Numbered from the stretch's first letter, positions 27,893 through 40,138 are shown. The stretch: 64,000 bases of DNA from Clostridium sartagoforme (GCF_004794105.1 NZ_SRYR01000009.1:1-64000), one strand, 5' to 3'. Made by a program: numbers and translations. The notes: generated by a model from the sequence alone, not told the origin.

Positions 27893-29374
27893 TTATATCC
27901 CTTTTTTTAAAGAATATCTGCTATAACTATATTTTATCTCACTATTAGTAAAGATTTCTACTCCCTTAGAATTTTCTAATGGGAATATCCTAGATGTAAA
28001 TGCTTTTTCTCCATTATTAATAAATATTTCTATTATACTATTATCAACTAAAGCTTTTACATTTACTTTATCAAAGGATTTTATTGTTGTCTCTCTTACA
28101 TTTCCATATTCTTCTGCATATTGATGTACCATATTACTTCTATCTAAAATAACACTCTTATTATCCTTATTAAAGGTTAATGTTAACTTTTCTTCTTCTG
28201 ATACTAAGAATTCAATTCCAAACTTGTTTGCTTCTAATGAATCAATAGTTAAATCTAATTCATAACAATTATTATCACTTAAAATTTCTATTCTTTCATT
28301 AGCTATTCCACTATTACTGACTTCATTATCTCTTAAAAGCTCTAATTCTTTAGCTGGCACTTGATATAACTTATCACCTTTTATAGATAATTCTCTAGGG
28401 AAAGTCAAACAGTTTGCCCATAGATTATCATCAGTAGGAGCTTTGAATTCCCCCATACCTGCCCATGCAAATAATAATGGCTGATTCATTTTACCTTTAA
28501 AGCTTTGAGGTGCGTAAAAATCAAATCCAGCATCAAATTCATCGTAGCTTTCCACAATAAATTTTAAATTTTCTACATCAAACTTTCCAATTACATAAAC
28601 AACGTTAAATATGTTATGATATTTGTTTTCTACTGGTTCTATCCCTTGTGGAGAAAATATTAATACATCTTTTCCATCTATATTTATATAATCTGGGCAC
28701 TCCCACATATATCCAAAGTTATTATCAAAGTTTTCAAAGCTTAACTCTCCAAGGAAAGTCCACTCTAAACCATCAATTGACTTATACATAATAAATGTGC
28801 CAGTCTCATCTAATCTTTGAGCCCCTAAAATCATATAGTAATTATTATCTTTTTTAAATACCTTAGGGTCTCTTACATGACCTGTATATCCTTCAGGTAC
28901 TCCTAATATTAGTGGGTTATTGCCATACTTTTCAATTTTTCCATCTTCATCCATAATCGCTAAGCATTGATTAGCACTTCTCTCTTCTTTTCCAAATTTA
29001 ATATTACCTGTGTAATATAAATATAGCTTTCCATCAATCTCTATAGCTGTTCCTGAATAAGCTCCATGAGATTCATAAGTTTCAGTAGGAGTAAGTGCTA
29101 CCCCTACCCTTTTCCAATTTACTAAATCTTCTGATTCCAATTGAGCCCAATGCTTCATTCCATGGGTTACTCCAAATGGGTACCACTGATGAAATAATCT
29201 ATACTTACCTTTATAGTAGGCTAATCCATTTGGATCATTTAATAAACCAAATTCAGGATGAATGTGATAATTAGGTTTCCATGGATCATTTATTGATTTA
29301 TTTTTAAGTTCATTAAGTTCTGCTTCTGTTGCTTCGATTATTGTTCTATGCTTTTCTTCCTTATAAATTATCAT
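27893..29374 (-). CDS. scrB: Sucrose-6-phosphate hydrolase (GH32)
   Basis: Splits sucrose 6-phosphate to glucose 6-phosphate and fructose in the cytosol. The 493-aa enzyme has the GH32 beta-propeller motifs: the nucleophile Asp in GLLNDPNGLAYYKG, the transition-state Asp in HVRDPKVF and the acid/base Glu in WECPDY, then a C-terminal beta-sandwich domain. I chose ATG 29374, preceded by GGGGG five bases upstream; a longer TTG start at 29386 overlaps that site. No signal peptide. Second gene of the sucrose operon, 20 bp after scrA. Confidence 0.93.
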   Translation of the reverse strand: MIIYKEEKHRTIIEATEAELNELKNKSINDPWKPNYHIHPEFGLLNDPNGLAYYKGKYRLFHQWYPFGVTHGMKHWAQLESEDLVNWKRVGVALTPTETYESHGAYSGTAIEIDGKLYLYYTGNIKFGKEERSANQCLAIMDEDGKIEKYGNNPLILGVPEGYTGHVRDPKVFKKDNNYYMILGAQRLDETGTFIMYKSIDGLEWTFLGELSFENFDNNFGYMWECPDYINIDGKDVLIFSPQGIEPVENKYHNIFNVVYVIGKFDVENLKFIVESYDEFDAGFDFYAPQSFKGKMNQPLLFAWAGMGEFKAPTDDNLWANCLTFPRELSIKGDKLYQVPAKELELLRDNEVSNSGIANERIEILSDNNCYELDLTIDSLEANKFGIEFLVSEEEKLTLTFNKDNKSVILDRSNMVHQYAEEYGNVRETTIKSFDKVNVKALVDNSIIEIFINNGEKAFTSRIFPLENSKGVEIFTNSEIKYSYSRYSLKKGI

Positions 29375-29394
29375 CTTAACCCCCAAACTGTATT

Positions 29395-30822
29395 TTAAGC
29401 TGCTTTTTTCTTAGCTTTAGCAAAGATAATTGTTAAAATTGCACCTGCTAATAGAGCTATTCCATGAGCTATTAAGTAATTTAAATGTCCTGAATTTTCA
29501 GCTGCAACTATTGCAAGTCCTGGTATAGCTGTAGCTCCAAATCCTATTGCAGTTACCTTTGTTATGTATATATAAGCTCCACCTAAAGCTCCTGCTATAC
29601 ATCCAGCTACTAGAGGAAATTTATTTTTTAATGTTACACCAAATATTGCTGGTTCAGATATACCAAATAATACCGATCCAAATGAAGATATACAGATTTG
29701 TCTTTCCTTCATATTATTCCAGTTAGCTACTAAGTACCCTAATACCGCTCCTCCTTGACCAATTAATGCTACTGACATTAATGGCATTATGAAGTTTCTT
29801 CCTGTATCTGCAATTAATTGAGCTTCTACTGCACCTATTACGTGATGTAATCCTGTTATTACAACTATTTGTTGAATACCAGCAAAAATCATATATCCGA
29901 AAATACCTAAATTTGTTGTTGTCCATAATAATGAGTTCGTCACAACATCTGCTAATCCACGACCAACTGGTCCAATTATAGTAAATAATAAAAATGCTCC
30001 AACTGTTACAGTTGCTAATGGTGATAAGAATAACTTAACTAAATCAGGAATTACCTTATTAAAGAAATTATCAAGCTTTGCAGTTATGAATCCCATCATT
30101 AATGCAATGATTATTCCACCTTGGAAAGCAACAAGCTCAACTTTTAGTCCAAAAATATTAATAACTTCTGGTTCTACAGACCCATTAGCAACACTATAAG
30201 CATTAGCTAAGTCTGGATGTAGCATTATTGCTCCAATTACTAAACCTAAAACTGGATTTCCACCAAATCTTTTAGTAGCAGAGTATACTACTAGTAGTGG
30301 TAATATAGTAAATATTCCTGTTGATGTTATTTGCATAAATCTATTGAATCCAGCTAAAGATGGGAACATCTCAACTACTGATTGTTCTCCAAATATTCCT
30401 TGTTGAGTTAATAATCCTGTAATACCCATTAATAATGCAGCTGCAAGTAATCCTGGAATAATATCTACAAATACGTCTGATAAAGATTTAATAGCTTTTT
30501 GAAATCCATTTTGCTTTTCAGCAGATTTTGCCTTAACATCCTTTAAAGACATATTCTCTTTTCCTGATACTTTTGCAAATACTTTATATACATCATTAAC
30601 AGTACCTGCTCCAAATATTATTTGTAATTGATCACCAACTATAAATACACCTTTAGCTAGGTCAACATTTTCTATTTCTTTCATATTAACTTTTTTAGTA
30701 TCTTCTAAAACTATTCTTAATCTAGTAGCACAATGTGCAACGCCTTGGACGTTATCTTTTCCGCCAATATGTACTAATAATTCTTCAGAAATTTTCTTAT
30801 ATTGTTCACTTTTATTTGACAT
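29395..30822 (-). CDS. scrA: Sucrose-specific PTS permease, EIIBC
   Basis: A 475-aa membrane permease that imports and phosphorylates sucrose. The EIIB domain (residues ~1-90) has the phosphocysteine in VAHCATRLRIVL. The EIIC domain follows with about ten membrane segments and the motif GISEPAIFGVTLKNKFP. There is no EIIA domain, so phosphate must come from another EIIA in the cell; those fused to the two beta-glucoside permeases in this window are candidates. GGGGGAAG precedes the ATG. First gene of the operon, controlled by the operator at 30859-30870. Confidence 0.92.
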   Translation of the reverse strand: MSNKSEQYKKISEELLVHIGGKDNVQGVAHCATRLRIVLEDTKKVNMKEIENVDLAKGVFIVGDQLQIIFGAGTVNDVYKVFAKVSGKENMSLKDVKAKSAEKQNGFQKAIKSLSDVFVDIIPGLLAAALLMGITGLLTQQGIFGEQSVVEMFPSLAGFNRFMQITSTGIFTILPLLVVYSATKRFGGNPVLGLVIGAIMLHPDLANAYSVANGSVEPEVINIFGLKVELVAFQGGIIIALMMGFITAKLDNFFNKVIPDLVKLFLSPLATVTVGAFLLFTIIGPVGRGLADVVTNSLLWTTTNLGIFGYMIFAGIQQIVVITGLHHVIGAVEAQLIADTGRNFIMPLMSVALIGQGGAVLGYLVANWNNMKERQICISSFGSVLFGISEPAIFGVTLKNKFPLVAGCIAGALGGAYIYITKVTAIGFGATAIPGLAIVAAENSGHLNYLIAHGIALLAGAILTIIFAKAKKKAA

Positions 30823-30858
30823 GGCTTCTTCCCCCTGTACTTTTCTTTTTTAATTAGT

Positions 30859-30870
30859 GGAACCGGTTCC
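30859..30870 (-). promoter_or_regulatory. LacI-type operator of the sucrose operon
   Basis: A perfect 12-bp palindrome GGAACCGGTTCC lies just downstream of the scrA promoter, where a bound repressor would block transcription. CG-centred palindromes of this kind are typical for LacI/GalR regulators; the neighbouring scrR is the obvious ligand. Confidence 0.75.
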
Positions 30871-30886
30871 TAAAATCTATGATTAG

Positions 30887-30915
30887 ATATTATCATATTA
30901 TTTACCTATATGCAA
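30887..30915 (-). promoter_or_regulatory. Promoter of scrABK
   Basis: On the minus strand TTGCAT (complement of 30910-30915), a 17-bp spacer and TAATAT (complement of 30887-30892), with TG one base before the -10 (extended -10). The expected start, near 30880, lies just before the operator. Confidence 0.6.
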
Positions 30916-30921
30916 TAGATT

Positions 30922-30937
30922 CAGAAAACATTTTCAA
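30922..30937 (-). promoter_or_regulatory. Candidate CcpA (cre) site
   Basis: On the minus strand TTGAAAATGTTTTCTG is close to the cre consensus, with TG instead of the central CG. It abuts the -35 of the scr promoter. CcpA would give glucose repression of sucrose use; not proven. Confidence 0.4.
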
Positions 30938-30962
30938 GGGTAATTCTTTTCTTAATATGATA

Positions 30963-31029
30963 AAAGTGGATAAATATATGCTTCCGTTGCTTCTATCCAA
31001 GCCAATCTAAACTTATATTTATCCACTTT
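30963..31029 (-). terminator. Hairpin between scrR and scrA
   Basis: Perfect 15-bp arms (30963-30977 and 31015-31029) enclose a 37-nt loop. Position fits a terminator for scrR, although the T-tail is weak and the loop is unusually long. Confidence 0.5.
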
Positions 31030-31098
31030 AACCACAAAAGAAGTAGTAACCATTATACTCTTATTTTAATTTTTTCCATTATTTATTTATTTATTTAT

Positions 31099-32100
31099 TT
31101 ATTGTTTAACAAGTTCTTTAACGCTTTCTCCTTTAATAAAGTCAAATCCTATTACATGTAAATTTTCAACTTCTTTTTCTTCTATTAAATTTATAATTGT
31201 ATTTGCAGAAATTATACCTGCTTCATCATTGTTAAATCTAATAGTAGTTAAGCTTGGAGTAATCATTGTTGAAATATCATACCCTCCAAAACCAACTAAG
31301 GAAAAATCTTCTGGAACCCTTTTATTATTCTTATTGATAGCTTTTAAAGCACCTAAAGCTATTTTATCTGTAGCACAAATAATAACAGTTTCCTCTAAAT
31401 CATTTATTAATTCATTAACTATTTTTTCAGATCTTTCAGCGCTAAAACTTGTAGTTATTTCTTTAAATATTACATTTTTATCTCTAAGTAAGGATTCTTT
31501 TACGCCCTTTTTTCTTATGATTCCAACTGCTTCATCATCTTCTTCAACGCCTAGATATAATACTTTTTTATGTCCATTTTTTAATATGTACTCACCTATA
31601 ACTTTTCCTGCATTATAGTCATCATTAATAATAGATATCGCTTTATCATACTTTTGCCCTACTATAATAATAGGAATTTTTAATTTACTTATAGCTTTCT
31701 TATGCTTATTAGTTATTTCTGTAGCTATTAGAATAATCCCATCAACCTTAAGTCTAGATAAATTCTCAATATTTTCAACTTCACTTTCTTTATTTAAGCT
31801 TGTATTTAATATTAATGAATTATATCCTTTTTCTCTAAGTCTTTCATCAATAGACATAATTACTCTTGATGTAACTACTGAATCTAAACAAGGTGCTATT
31901 ATTCCAACAAATTTTGTTCTCTTTGCCTTTAAGCTTTGAGCAAAAGCATTAGGCTCATAATTATATTCATCTATAATAGCCTTTATTTTCTTACTTGTAC
32001 TTTCACTTATTTTACCACCATTTAAATATCTAGAAACTGTACTTTTTGCAACTCCAGCCATTTCTGCTATATCTTTTATAGTTAAATTTCTATTATCCAT
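31099..32100 (-). CDS. scrR: LacI-family sucrose operon regulator
   Basis: A 333-aa repressor. The N-terminal helix-turn-helix IKDIAEMAGVAKSTVSRYLN and the hinge helix ending NAFAQSLKAKRT are classic for LacI/GalR. The rest is a periplasmic-binding-protein-like effector domain (FVGIIAPCLDSVV, ATDKIALGALKAI, LVGFGGYDIS). It is located directly upstream of scrA on the same strand and is the likely ligand of the palindrome at 30859-30870. AAGGAT precedes the ATG. The stop codon sits at the edge of a short TTTA tandem repeat (31081-31101). Confidence 0.88.
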   Translation of the reverse strand: MDNRNLTIKDIAEMAGVAKSTVSRYLNGGKISESTSKKIKAIIDEYNYEPNAFAQSLKAKRTKFVGIIAPCLDSVVTSRVIMSIDERLREKGYNSLILNTSLNKESEVENIENLSRLKVDGIILIATEITNKHKKAISKLKIPIIIVGQKYDKAISIINDDYNAGKVIGEYILKNGHKKVLYLGVEEDDEAVGIIRKKGVKESLLRDKNVIFKEITTSFSAERSEKIVNELINDLEETVIICATDKIALGALKAINKNNKRVPEDFSLVGFGGYDISTMITPSLTTIRFNNDEAGIISANTIINLIEEKEVENLHVIGFDFIKGESVKELVKQ

Positions 32101-32617
32101 TTCTTATCCTTAATTTGAAAAATTATTTTAATTACAAATCTCTTAATTTTCAGATTCACAATTAATTTACTAACATCAATTATACATTATTTTAATTAAT
32201 ATTAATACTTATTGTAATTAAAACTAAGCTATTAAAATTAGTCGTATGTAATTCAAATACTGATTAATATAGGCCTTGATTTTCTGCTATTTTTCATAAC
32301 ATTTAAACTTACATATTATGCATAATAACTATTATTAAACCTAGATTCTCTATTATTTTTAATAACATTGTTATCATCTATAAATTATATTATATAAGTT
32401 GTAATAAAATTTTTCACATTATATTAGAGTAGTTCATGTGTAAAATTTTTTAGATAAGGAATTTAATACTTAGCTTATATACCAATTAAACAATTTATGC
32501 TTTCAATTTAAGTACTTTACTTTAAAATACTTTTCACTTAAAATTTCGTAACCTTAAAAATATAGGTTATTTATTGAAATATATACTTTAATAATATACA
32601 AATAATTTTAAAATTAA
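32101..32617. other. AT-rich intergenic stretch
   Basis: About 500 bp with no plausible gene on either strand and no recognisable relic. It holds the scrR promoter at its left end and the terminator region of the LysR gene at its right end. Neither is clear enough to place. Confidence 0.4.
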
Positions 32618-33499
32618 TTAGCCTTCTAATATCTCAACGAACTTAGTAGAAGCTAATGAAAGTGGAACGCTCTTTAAATAACAAACACCAATACTTCTAC
32701 TAGGGATTTCTTCTAAAGTTTTAACTTCATATAATAATCCTCTTTCTAAATAATCTCTTGAGAATTCTTTTACTACGCAAGCAATTCCTAAGTTTATCTT
32801 TGCAAACTCCAATAGCAAATCAAAGGATCCAAGTTCAAACTCTGGAGATATTTTTATCCCTTTAGATATCATAAACTTCTCTACATACTTTCTTGAATTG
32901 GAGCTAGGCTCTAGAAATATTAAAGGATGTTTAACCATTTCTTCTAAGGAAATTTTCTTCTTTGATAAATCCTTATACTTCTCTCCACAAACAAAAATAT
33001 CTCTAACTTCTCCACAAGGCCTTATTTCTAATGAAGGATCATCTATTGGCAAATTACATATTGCAATATCAATTTCTCCTGACTTAATTAAAGCGCAAAG
33101 TTCTATGGTAGTGCCATTTATAATCTTAAATTTAAGATTAGGATATTTATTATGAAAAACTTCTAAATATTGTAGCAAAAAATACTTAGATATAGTATCT
33201 CCTACTCCAATCTTTAACTCTCCTACAGTTAAATCTTTAAATTCTAATATTTTTTCTTCTCCAGCACTTATTAAATTGATTGCTGAATTTACATATTCAA
33301 ATAAAAGGCTTCCTTCATTAGTTAAGGATACCCCCTTTGGTGTTCTATTAAAAAGCCTAATGTCTAATTCTCTTTCTAGTTGCATTATAGCTTGACTCAC
33401 TGCTGGCTGTGTCATGTAAAGCTCCTTTGATGCCTTTGAAAAGCTTTTACTTTTTCCAACCTGACAAAAAACTTTATATAAATCTAATTTAGTAATCAT
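32618..33499 (-). CDS. LysR-family transcription regulator
   Basis: A 293-aa LysR-type regulator. The winged helix-turn-helix KSFSKASKELYMTQPAVSQA at residues ~18-40 is typical, followed by a substrate-binding domain (VGELKIGVGDTISKY, GEIDIAICNLP). AAGGAG precedes the ATG. It is divergent from the F420-ligase-like gene at 33618, separated by about 120 bp, so it probably regulates that gene and itself. It has CysL-like features, but the effector is unknown. Its last ten codons recur as a relic at 16434-16467. Confidence 0.87.
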   Translation of the reverse strand: MITKLDLYKVFCQVGKSKSFSKASKELYMTQPAVSQAIMQLERELDIRLFNRTPKGVSLTNEGSLLFEYVNSAINLISAGEEKILEFKDLTVGELKIGVGDTISKYFLLQYLEVFHNKYPNLKFKIINGTTIELCALIKSGEIDIAICNLPIDDPSLEIRPCGEVRDIFVCGEKYKDLSKKKISLEEMVKHPLIFLEPSSNSRKYVEKFMISKGIKISPEFELGSFDLLLEFAKINLGIACVVKEFSRDYLERGLLYEVKTLEEIPSRSIGVCYLKSVPLSLASTKFVEILEG

Positions 33500-33617
33500 A
33501 TAAGTACTCCTTATACCATGTATTCATTCTATTTATTTTACTTATATCATTAATTGGTGTATATTACAAGAGTATGAAATATTTAAAATAAATTTTAAAT
33601 TGATAGGAGAGATTGTT

Positions 33618-34808
33618 TTGGAAAGAGTTGTTGGTACAGTTGTTAGAGGTCTTCGTTGCCCAATCATTAAAGAAGGGGATAAAATTGAAGATATCGTTGT
33701 AGAAAGCGTACTTAAAGCTTCAGAAGCTGAAGGCTTTACTATAAATGATAAAGATATAGTTACTGTAACTGAATCAATAGTTGCACGTGCTCAAGGAAAT
33801 TATGCTTCTATAGATAATATTGCTACAGATGTTAAAGCTAAATTTGGTGACGATACTATTGGTGTAATATTCCCAATCTTAAGTCGTAACCGTTTTGCAA
33901 TTTGCCTTCGTGGTATAGCAAAGGGAGCTAAGAAAATAGTATTAATGTTAAGCTATCCATCTGACGAAGTTGGAAATCACTTAGTTGATTTAGATATGTT
34001 AGATGAAAAGGGAGTTAATCCTTGGACAGATGTTTTAACAGAAGAAGAATTCCGTAATCTATTTGGATATAATAAACATACTTTCACAGGAGTTGACTAC
34101 ATTGATTACTATAAATCTTTAATAGAAGAATATGGTGTTCAGTGTGAAGTAATATTCTCAAACAATCCTAAAACTATATTAAATTATACAAAGAGTGTTC
34201 TTACTTGTGACATTCATACAAGATTTAGAACTAAGAAAATTTTAAAAGCAAATGGCGGAGAAAAAATTTACAGCCTTGATAATATATTATGTGAATCTAT
34301 TGATGGAAGCGGATGTAACGAAGCTTATGGATTATTAGGTTCAAACAAATCAACAGAAGAAACTGTTAAACTTTTCCCTCGTGACTGTCAACCAATAGTT
34401 GATAATATACAAGCTATTCTTAAAGAAAAGACAGGAAAAGATGTTGAAGTTATGATTTATGGAGATGGAGCTTTCAAAGATCCAGTAGGTAAGATTTGGG
34501 AACTTGCTGATCCAGTTGTTTCACCAGCATATACAGCAGGTTTAAATGGTACTCCAAATGAAATCAAATTAAAATATCTTGCTGATAATAACTTTGCTGA
34601 TTTAAAAGGTGAAGAACTTAAAAATGCAATATCAGAATATATTAAAAACAAAGAGTCAGATTTAGTTGGATCTATGGAATCTCAAGGTACTACTCCAAGA
34701 AGACTTACTGATCTTATAGGATCATTATCTGACTTAACATCAGGAAGTGGAGATAAAGGAACTCCTATAATCTTCATCCAAGGTTATTTCGATAATTATA
34801 CAAAATAA
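33618..34808 (+). CDS. Coenzyme F420-0:L-glutamate ligase-like protein
   Basis: A 396-aa protein with the F420 ligase (CofE) domain: MERVVGTVVRGLRCPIIKEG at the start, IVTVTESIVARAQGNYA, and the acidic site IYGDGAFKDPVGKIWELADP. CofE adds glutamate to coenzyme F420-0, but clostridia of this type are not known to make F420, so the real acceptor is unknown. I chose TTG 33618 with AGGAGA seven bases upstream, over a TTG at 33600 that has no site. It is divergent from the LysR regulator and followed by a strong terminator. Confidence 0.8.
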   Translation: MERVVGTVVRGLRCPIIKEGDKIEDIVVESVLKASEAEGFTINDKDIVTVTESIVARAQGNYASIDNIATDVKAKFGDDTIGVIFPILSRNRFAICLRGIAKGAKKIVLMLSYPSDEVGNHLVDLDMLDEKGVNPWTDVLTEEEFRNLFGYNKHTFTGVDYIDYYKSLIEEYGVQCEVIFSNNPKTILNYTKSVLTCDIHTRFRTKKILKANGGEKIYSLDNILCESIDGSGCNEAYGLLGSNKSTEETVKLFPRDCQPIVDNIQAILKEKTGKDVEVMIYGDGAFKDPVGKIWELADPVVSPAYTAGLNGTPNEIKLKYLADNNFADLKGEELKNAISEYIKNKESDLVGSMESQGTTPRRLTDLIGSLSDLTSGSGDKGTPIIFIQGYFDNYTK

Positions 34809-34821
34809 TATTTTTTTTAAA

Positions 34822-34866
34822 TAGCTAGCACTAACAGACTAAAATTGAAAGTGCTAGCTACTTTTT
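34822..34866 (+). terminator. Terminator of the F420-ligase-like gene
   Basis: Perfect 11-bp arms TAGCTAGCACT (34822-34832) and AGTGCTAGCTA (34850-34860), then C and five T. Confidence 0.88.
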
Positions 34867-34894
34867 ATTGTTCATATTAGTATCCTTTACTTTA

Positions 34895-35440
34895 TTACCC
34901 TATAAAACGTATTATGTCATCAACATCTTTTCTGGCAGTTGCATTTGGATGTTCATCTTCATAACCATAAACAATAAGTGCTGCTACTGTTTCTTCATCC
35001 GGTAATCCTATAATTTTAGCTATTGAATCTTCATCAATAATTCCCATGATACATGTACCTACACCTTTAGCATGAGCTGCTAGGCAGAATGTTTGACATG
35101 CAATACCAGCATCAAACACTTCCCAAGAATTAGCTTTTGAAGTTGCATAGTTATCTTTATCTATTTTACCACTTTTACCCTTAACAAAACTCAATACTAA
35201 AACACCTTTTGCATTTTTTAAAGTATTAATATTATAAACAAATCCATTAACACCCTCACTTGCAAGTTGCTTAATAATCGCTTCATCATCAACTAATGTA
35301 TATCTTGCCACCTGTAAATTCTTCCATGATGGAGCCCATCTACTAATTGATATAATCTCTTTCATAGTTTCTCTATCTACTTTTTCATTCTTAAATTTAC
35401 GAACGCTTCTTCTTTCTTTTATCATTGTTATTGCATCCAT
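34895..35440 (-). CDS. Nitroreductase-family flavoprotein
   Basis: A 181-aa FMN-binding oxidoreductase. The family start AITMIKERRSVRKFKNEKV, the SRWAPSWKNLQ block and the C-terminal GIIDEDSIAKIIGLPDEETV are diagnostic. Such enzymes reduce nitro compounds, quinones or flavins with NAD(P)H; the physiological substrate cannot be told. Length is at the short end of the family. GAAGGT precedes the ATG. Monocistronic, convergent with the F420-ligase-like gene. Confidence 0.87.
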   Translation of the reverse strand: MDAITMIKERRSVRKFKNEKVDRETMKEIISISRWAPSWKNLQVARYTLVDDEAIIKQLASEGVNGFVYNINTLKNAKGVLVLSFVKGKSGKIDKDNYATSKANSWEVFDAGIACQTFCLAAHAKGVGTCIMGIIDEDSIAKIIGLPDEETVAALIVYGYEDEHPNATARKDVDDIIRFIG

Positions 35441-35864
35441 TTTAGATACCTTCTTTCTTAATTTATTTTTCTTTTTTAACTTCTTATGAATGGTTATATT
35501 TTATATAATGTTCTGAACTTAATCAACTACACATTTTTTATGACATAGTAATAAAAAGATGTAATTAGTGATGGTATGATAAAAAGATTCATTTCTAATG
35601 GTAAATCTATATATAATTATAGTTCTGAGGAAATTTTATACATTTAAGATTGCAATTAATAGATTTGAAATTAAATATAATTTATATATTAAGTTAGAAA
35701 TGTAATAATAGGTAAAATGAAGTAGAAATTCCAACTTATTTCTTTATGATGACCCCTCTTCTGGTTCAATGGAAGTATACAAACTTTGATAATATTTTTC
35801 ATAGGTATATAATTAATATATTAATTAAAATATGATACGGAAGGATATTATTAAAGGTGAACAA
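35441..35864. other. Intergenic stretch between divergent genes
   Basis: About 420 bp without a gene. It must carry the promoters of the nitroreductase (minus) and the MATE pump (plus). The sequence is AT-rich and I could not settle on one promoter pair. Confidence 0.4.
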
Positions 35865-37208
35865 ATGAAATTTATCCGAAAAGATGTTATTAATTTAACC
35901 TTGCCAATATTAGCTGAACAATTATTCGTAATATCCATGGGAATGGTAAATACAATGATGGCAGGTCATATAGGAAAAGAGGCAGTTTCAGCAATTGGTA
36001 TGGTGGATTCCATAAACAATATAGTGATTGCTTTTTTTTCTGCTCTTGCAGTTGGTGGAATGGTAGTTGTGGCTCAATTCATAGGACAATCTAATATAAA
36101 AAAAGCAAATGCCTCTATGAAGCAGGCTCTTTACTCATCTATACTTATATCTATAATTATTACTTTACTAATGTTTATTTTCAAAAGATTTATACTCTCT
36201 TTTCTTTTTGGCGCTGCTGAGGCTGAAGTTATAAGTTCAGCAAATACATATTTATCTATAACTCTACTAACTTATCCCTTAATTACAATGGATCTTATTT
36301 GTAATGGAATTTTAAGAGGTGCAGGAGATACTAAAACTCCTATGAAGATAACAATATTTATGAATATAATGAATGTTATTTTCACTTTTACATTTATAAA
36401 TATTTTAAAACTTGGAATAATAGGTGCAGCTTTAGGTATAGCTTTAGCTAGAAGTATAGGTGCCTTTATTGTTTTATTTGTTCTATTAAAGGGTTCAAGT
36501 GTATTAAAATTAACAAACCTTAAGAAATTCAAATTTGATTTTACTCTATTAAAACCAATTTTTTCAATTGGAGTACCTGCAAGTATAGAATCCCTATTGT
36601 TTAATGGAGGAAAATTAATAACTCAAGTATTTATTGTTGATATGGGTACAATTTCTATAGCTTCTAATTCTATAACCAGTTCCATTGGCAGTATGCTTAA
36701 TATCCCTGGAAATGCATTATGCATAGCTGCTACAGCTCTAGTTGGCCAACATATGGGTAAGGGTGAAACCGAGGAAGCAAGTGATACTTTAGCTTATATA
36801 ACAAAATTATCAACTGTTTCATTAACAGCTATGGCTTTACTATTCCTGCCTTTTTCAGGTTTAGCTCCTAGATTATATACTAGCGATACTAATATAATTA
36901 ATTTAAGCAGAAATGTATGTATATTATATGCAATATTCATTCCTATATGGTCTATATCATTTGTTCTTCCTGCTGGATTAAAGGGAGCAGGTGATGCAAA
37001 ATACACAATGGTTACTGCCTTAATAGGTATGTGGTTATTTAGGATTACCCTTGGTTACTTTTTAGGAATCAACCTAAACTTAGGTCTTATAGGTGTCTGG
37101 TGTGGAATGTTTGTTGACTGGGCTGTAAGAGGCATTCTCTACCTTATAAGATTTAAGAAAGGTATTTGGAAAGAGAAACAAGTAATAACAAGAGTTGCTT
37201 CCAGATAA
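35865..37208 (+). CDS. MATE-family efflux transporter
   Basis: A 447-aa membrane protein with 12 predicted segments in two related halves, each beginning with the MATE pattern (LTLPILAEQLFVISMGMVNT and FSIGVPASIESLLFNGG). It exports drugs or metabolites with Na+ or H+. ATG 35865 has AAAGGTGA just upstream and is preferred to an ATG at 35832. Substrate unknown. A relic of another MATE gene lies at 54778-55050. Confidence 0.88.
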   Translation: MKFIRKDVINLTLPILAEQLFVISMGMVNTMMAGHIGKEAVSAIGMVDSINNIVIAFFSALAVGGMVVVAQFIGQSNIKKANASMKQALYSSILISIIITLLMFIFKRFILSFLFGAAEAEVISSANTYLSITLLTYPLITMDLICNGILRGAGDTKTPMKITIFMNIMNVIFTFTFINILKLGIIGAALGIALARSIGAFIVLFVLLKGSSVLKLTNLKKFKFDFTLLKPIFSIGVPASIESLLFNGGKLITQVFIVDMGTISIASNSITSSIGSMLNIPGNALCIAATALVGQHMGKGETEEASDTLAYITKLSTVSLTAMALLFLPFSGLAPRLYTSDTNIINLSRNVCILYAIFIPIWSISFVLPAGLKGAGDAKYTMVTALIGMWLFRITLGYFLGINLNLGLIGVWCGMFVDWAVRGILYLIRFKKGIWKEKQVITRVASR

Positions 37209-37288
37209 CTAAAGCTTGTTTTCAATTTCCATATATTAAATACTATAAATTGTAATCTCTATCAAATAAAAATACTTATATTTTTATA

Positions 37289-37444
37289 ATCTAGTACCTT
37301 TTAATTATAAGTTTAATATAATAAACATAATCACTTGTATTAAGGTGATAAAATGCATTTTAATTGATTTTATTATCTTGAAGATTTAGAAAAACAAGTA
37401 CAAGAATTACCTAATAAAATAAATAAAATTAAAATATTATTGCA

Positions 37445-37452
<8 letters not shown>
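37289..37452 (+). pseudogene. Deleted copy of the 171-aa gene with its leader
   Basis: The leader matches those at 46348-46411 and 17888-17975. After AAGGTGATAAAATG it reads MHFN then a stop, and then jumps to LEDLEKQVQELPNKINKIK, which is the coiled-coil end of the 171-aa protein (LEDQVQELTNELNRIK). The whole middle of the gene is missing. Confidence 0.75.
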
Positions 37453-39819
<2,367 letters not shown>

Positions 39820-40085
39820 AATAACACGCTCCTTATCCATATCTCTTGTAAGTACATTTAGCTTTATAGTAAATAATACTATTTAATATAAACCTTGAAT
39901 GTAAAATTAATGTTAAGTTCACGTTAAACTTATTAGTTTTTGTTATTATATTAGTTAGTATATTTCTTAGGACCAACTAACAGATAATATTTTGTCAATT
40001 TTACAAACTTTAATAATATCTTCAATAATTTAATTTTCTTCAGCTTTAAATATAGTTATTCTATTTTCTTTTTTACTAAAACTCT
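39820..40085. other. AT-rich intergenic stretch
   Basis: No gene or clear relic is visible. It is expected to carry the promoter of the P-type ATPase. Confidence 0.35.
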
Positions 40086-40138
40086 AAATCAAAATGGATT
40101 ATATCCTTAAAACTAAAGATATAATCCATTTTGATTTT
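40086..40138. terminator. Strong hairpin with T-run
   Basis: Perfect 20-bp arms (40086-40105 and 40118-40137) around a 12-nt loop, with five T on the plus strand. It lies just past a membrane-protein relic on the minus strand, whose terminator it probably was. Confidence 0.75.
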
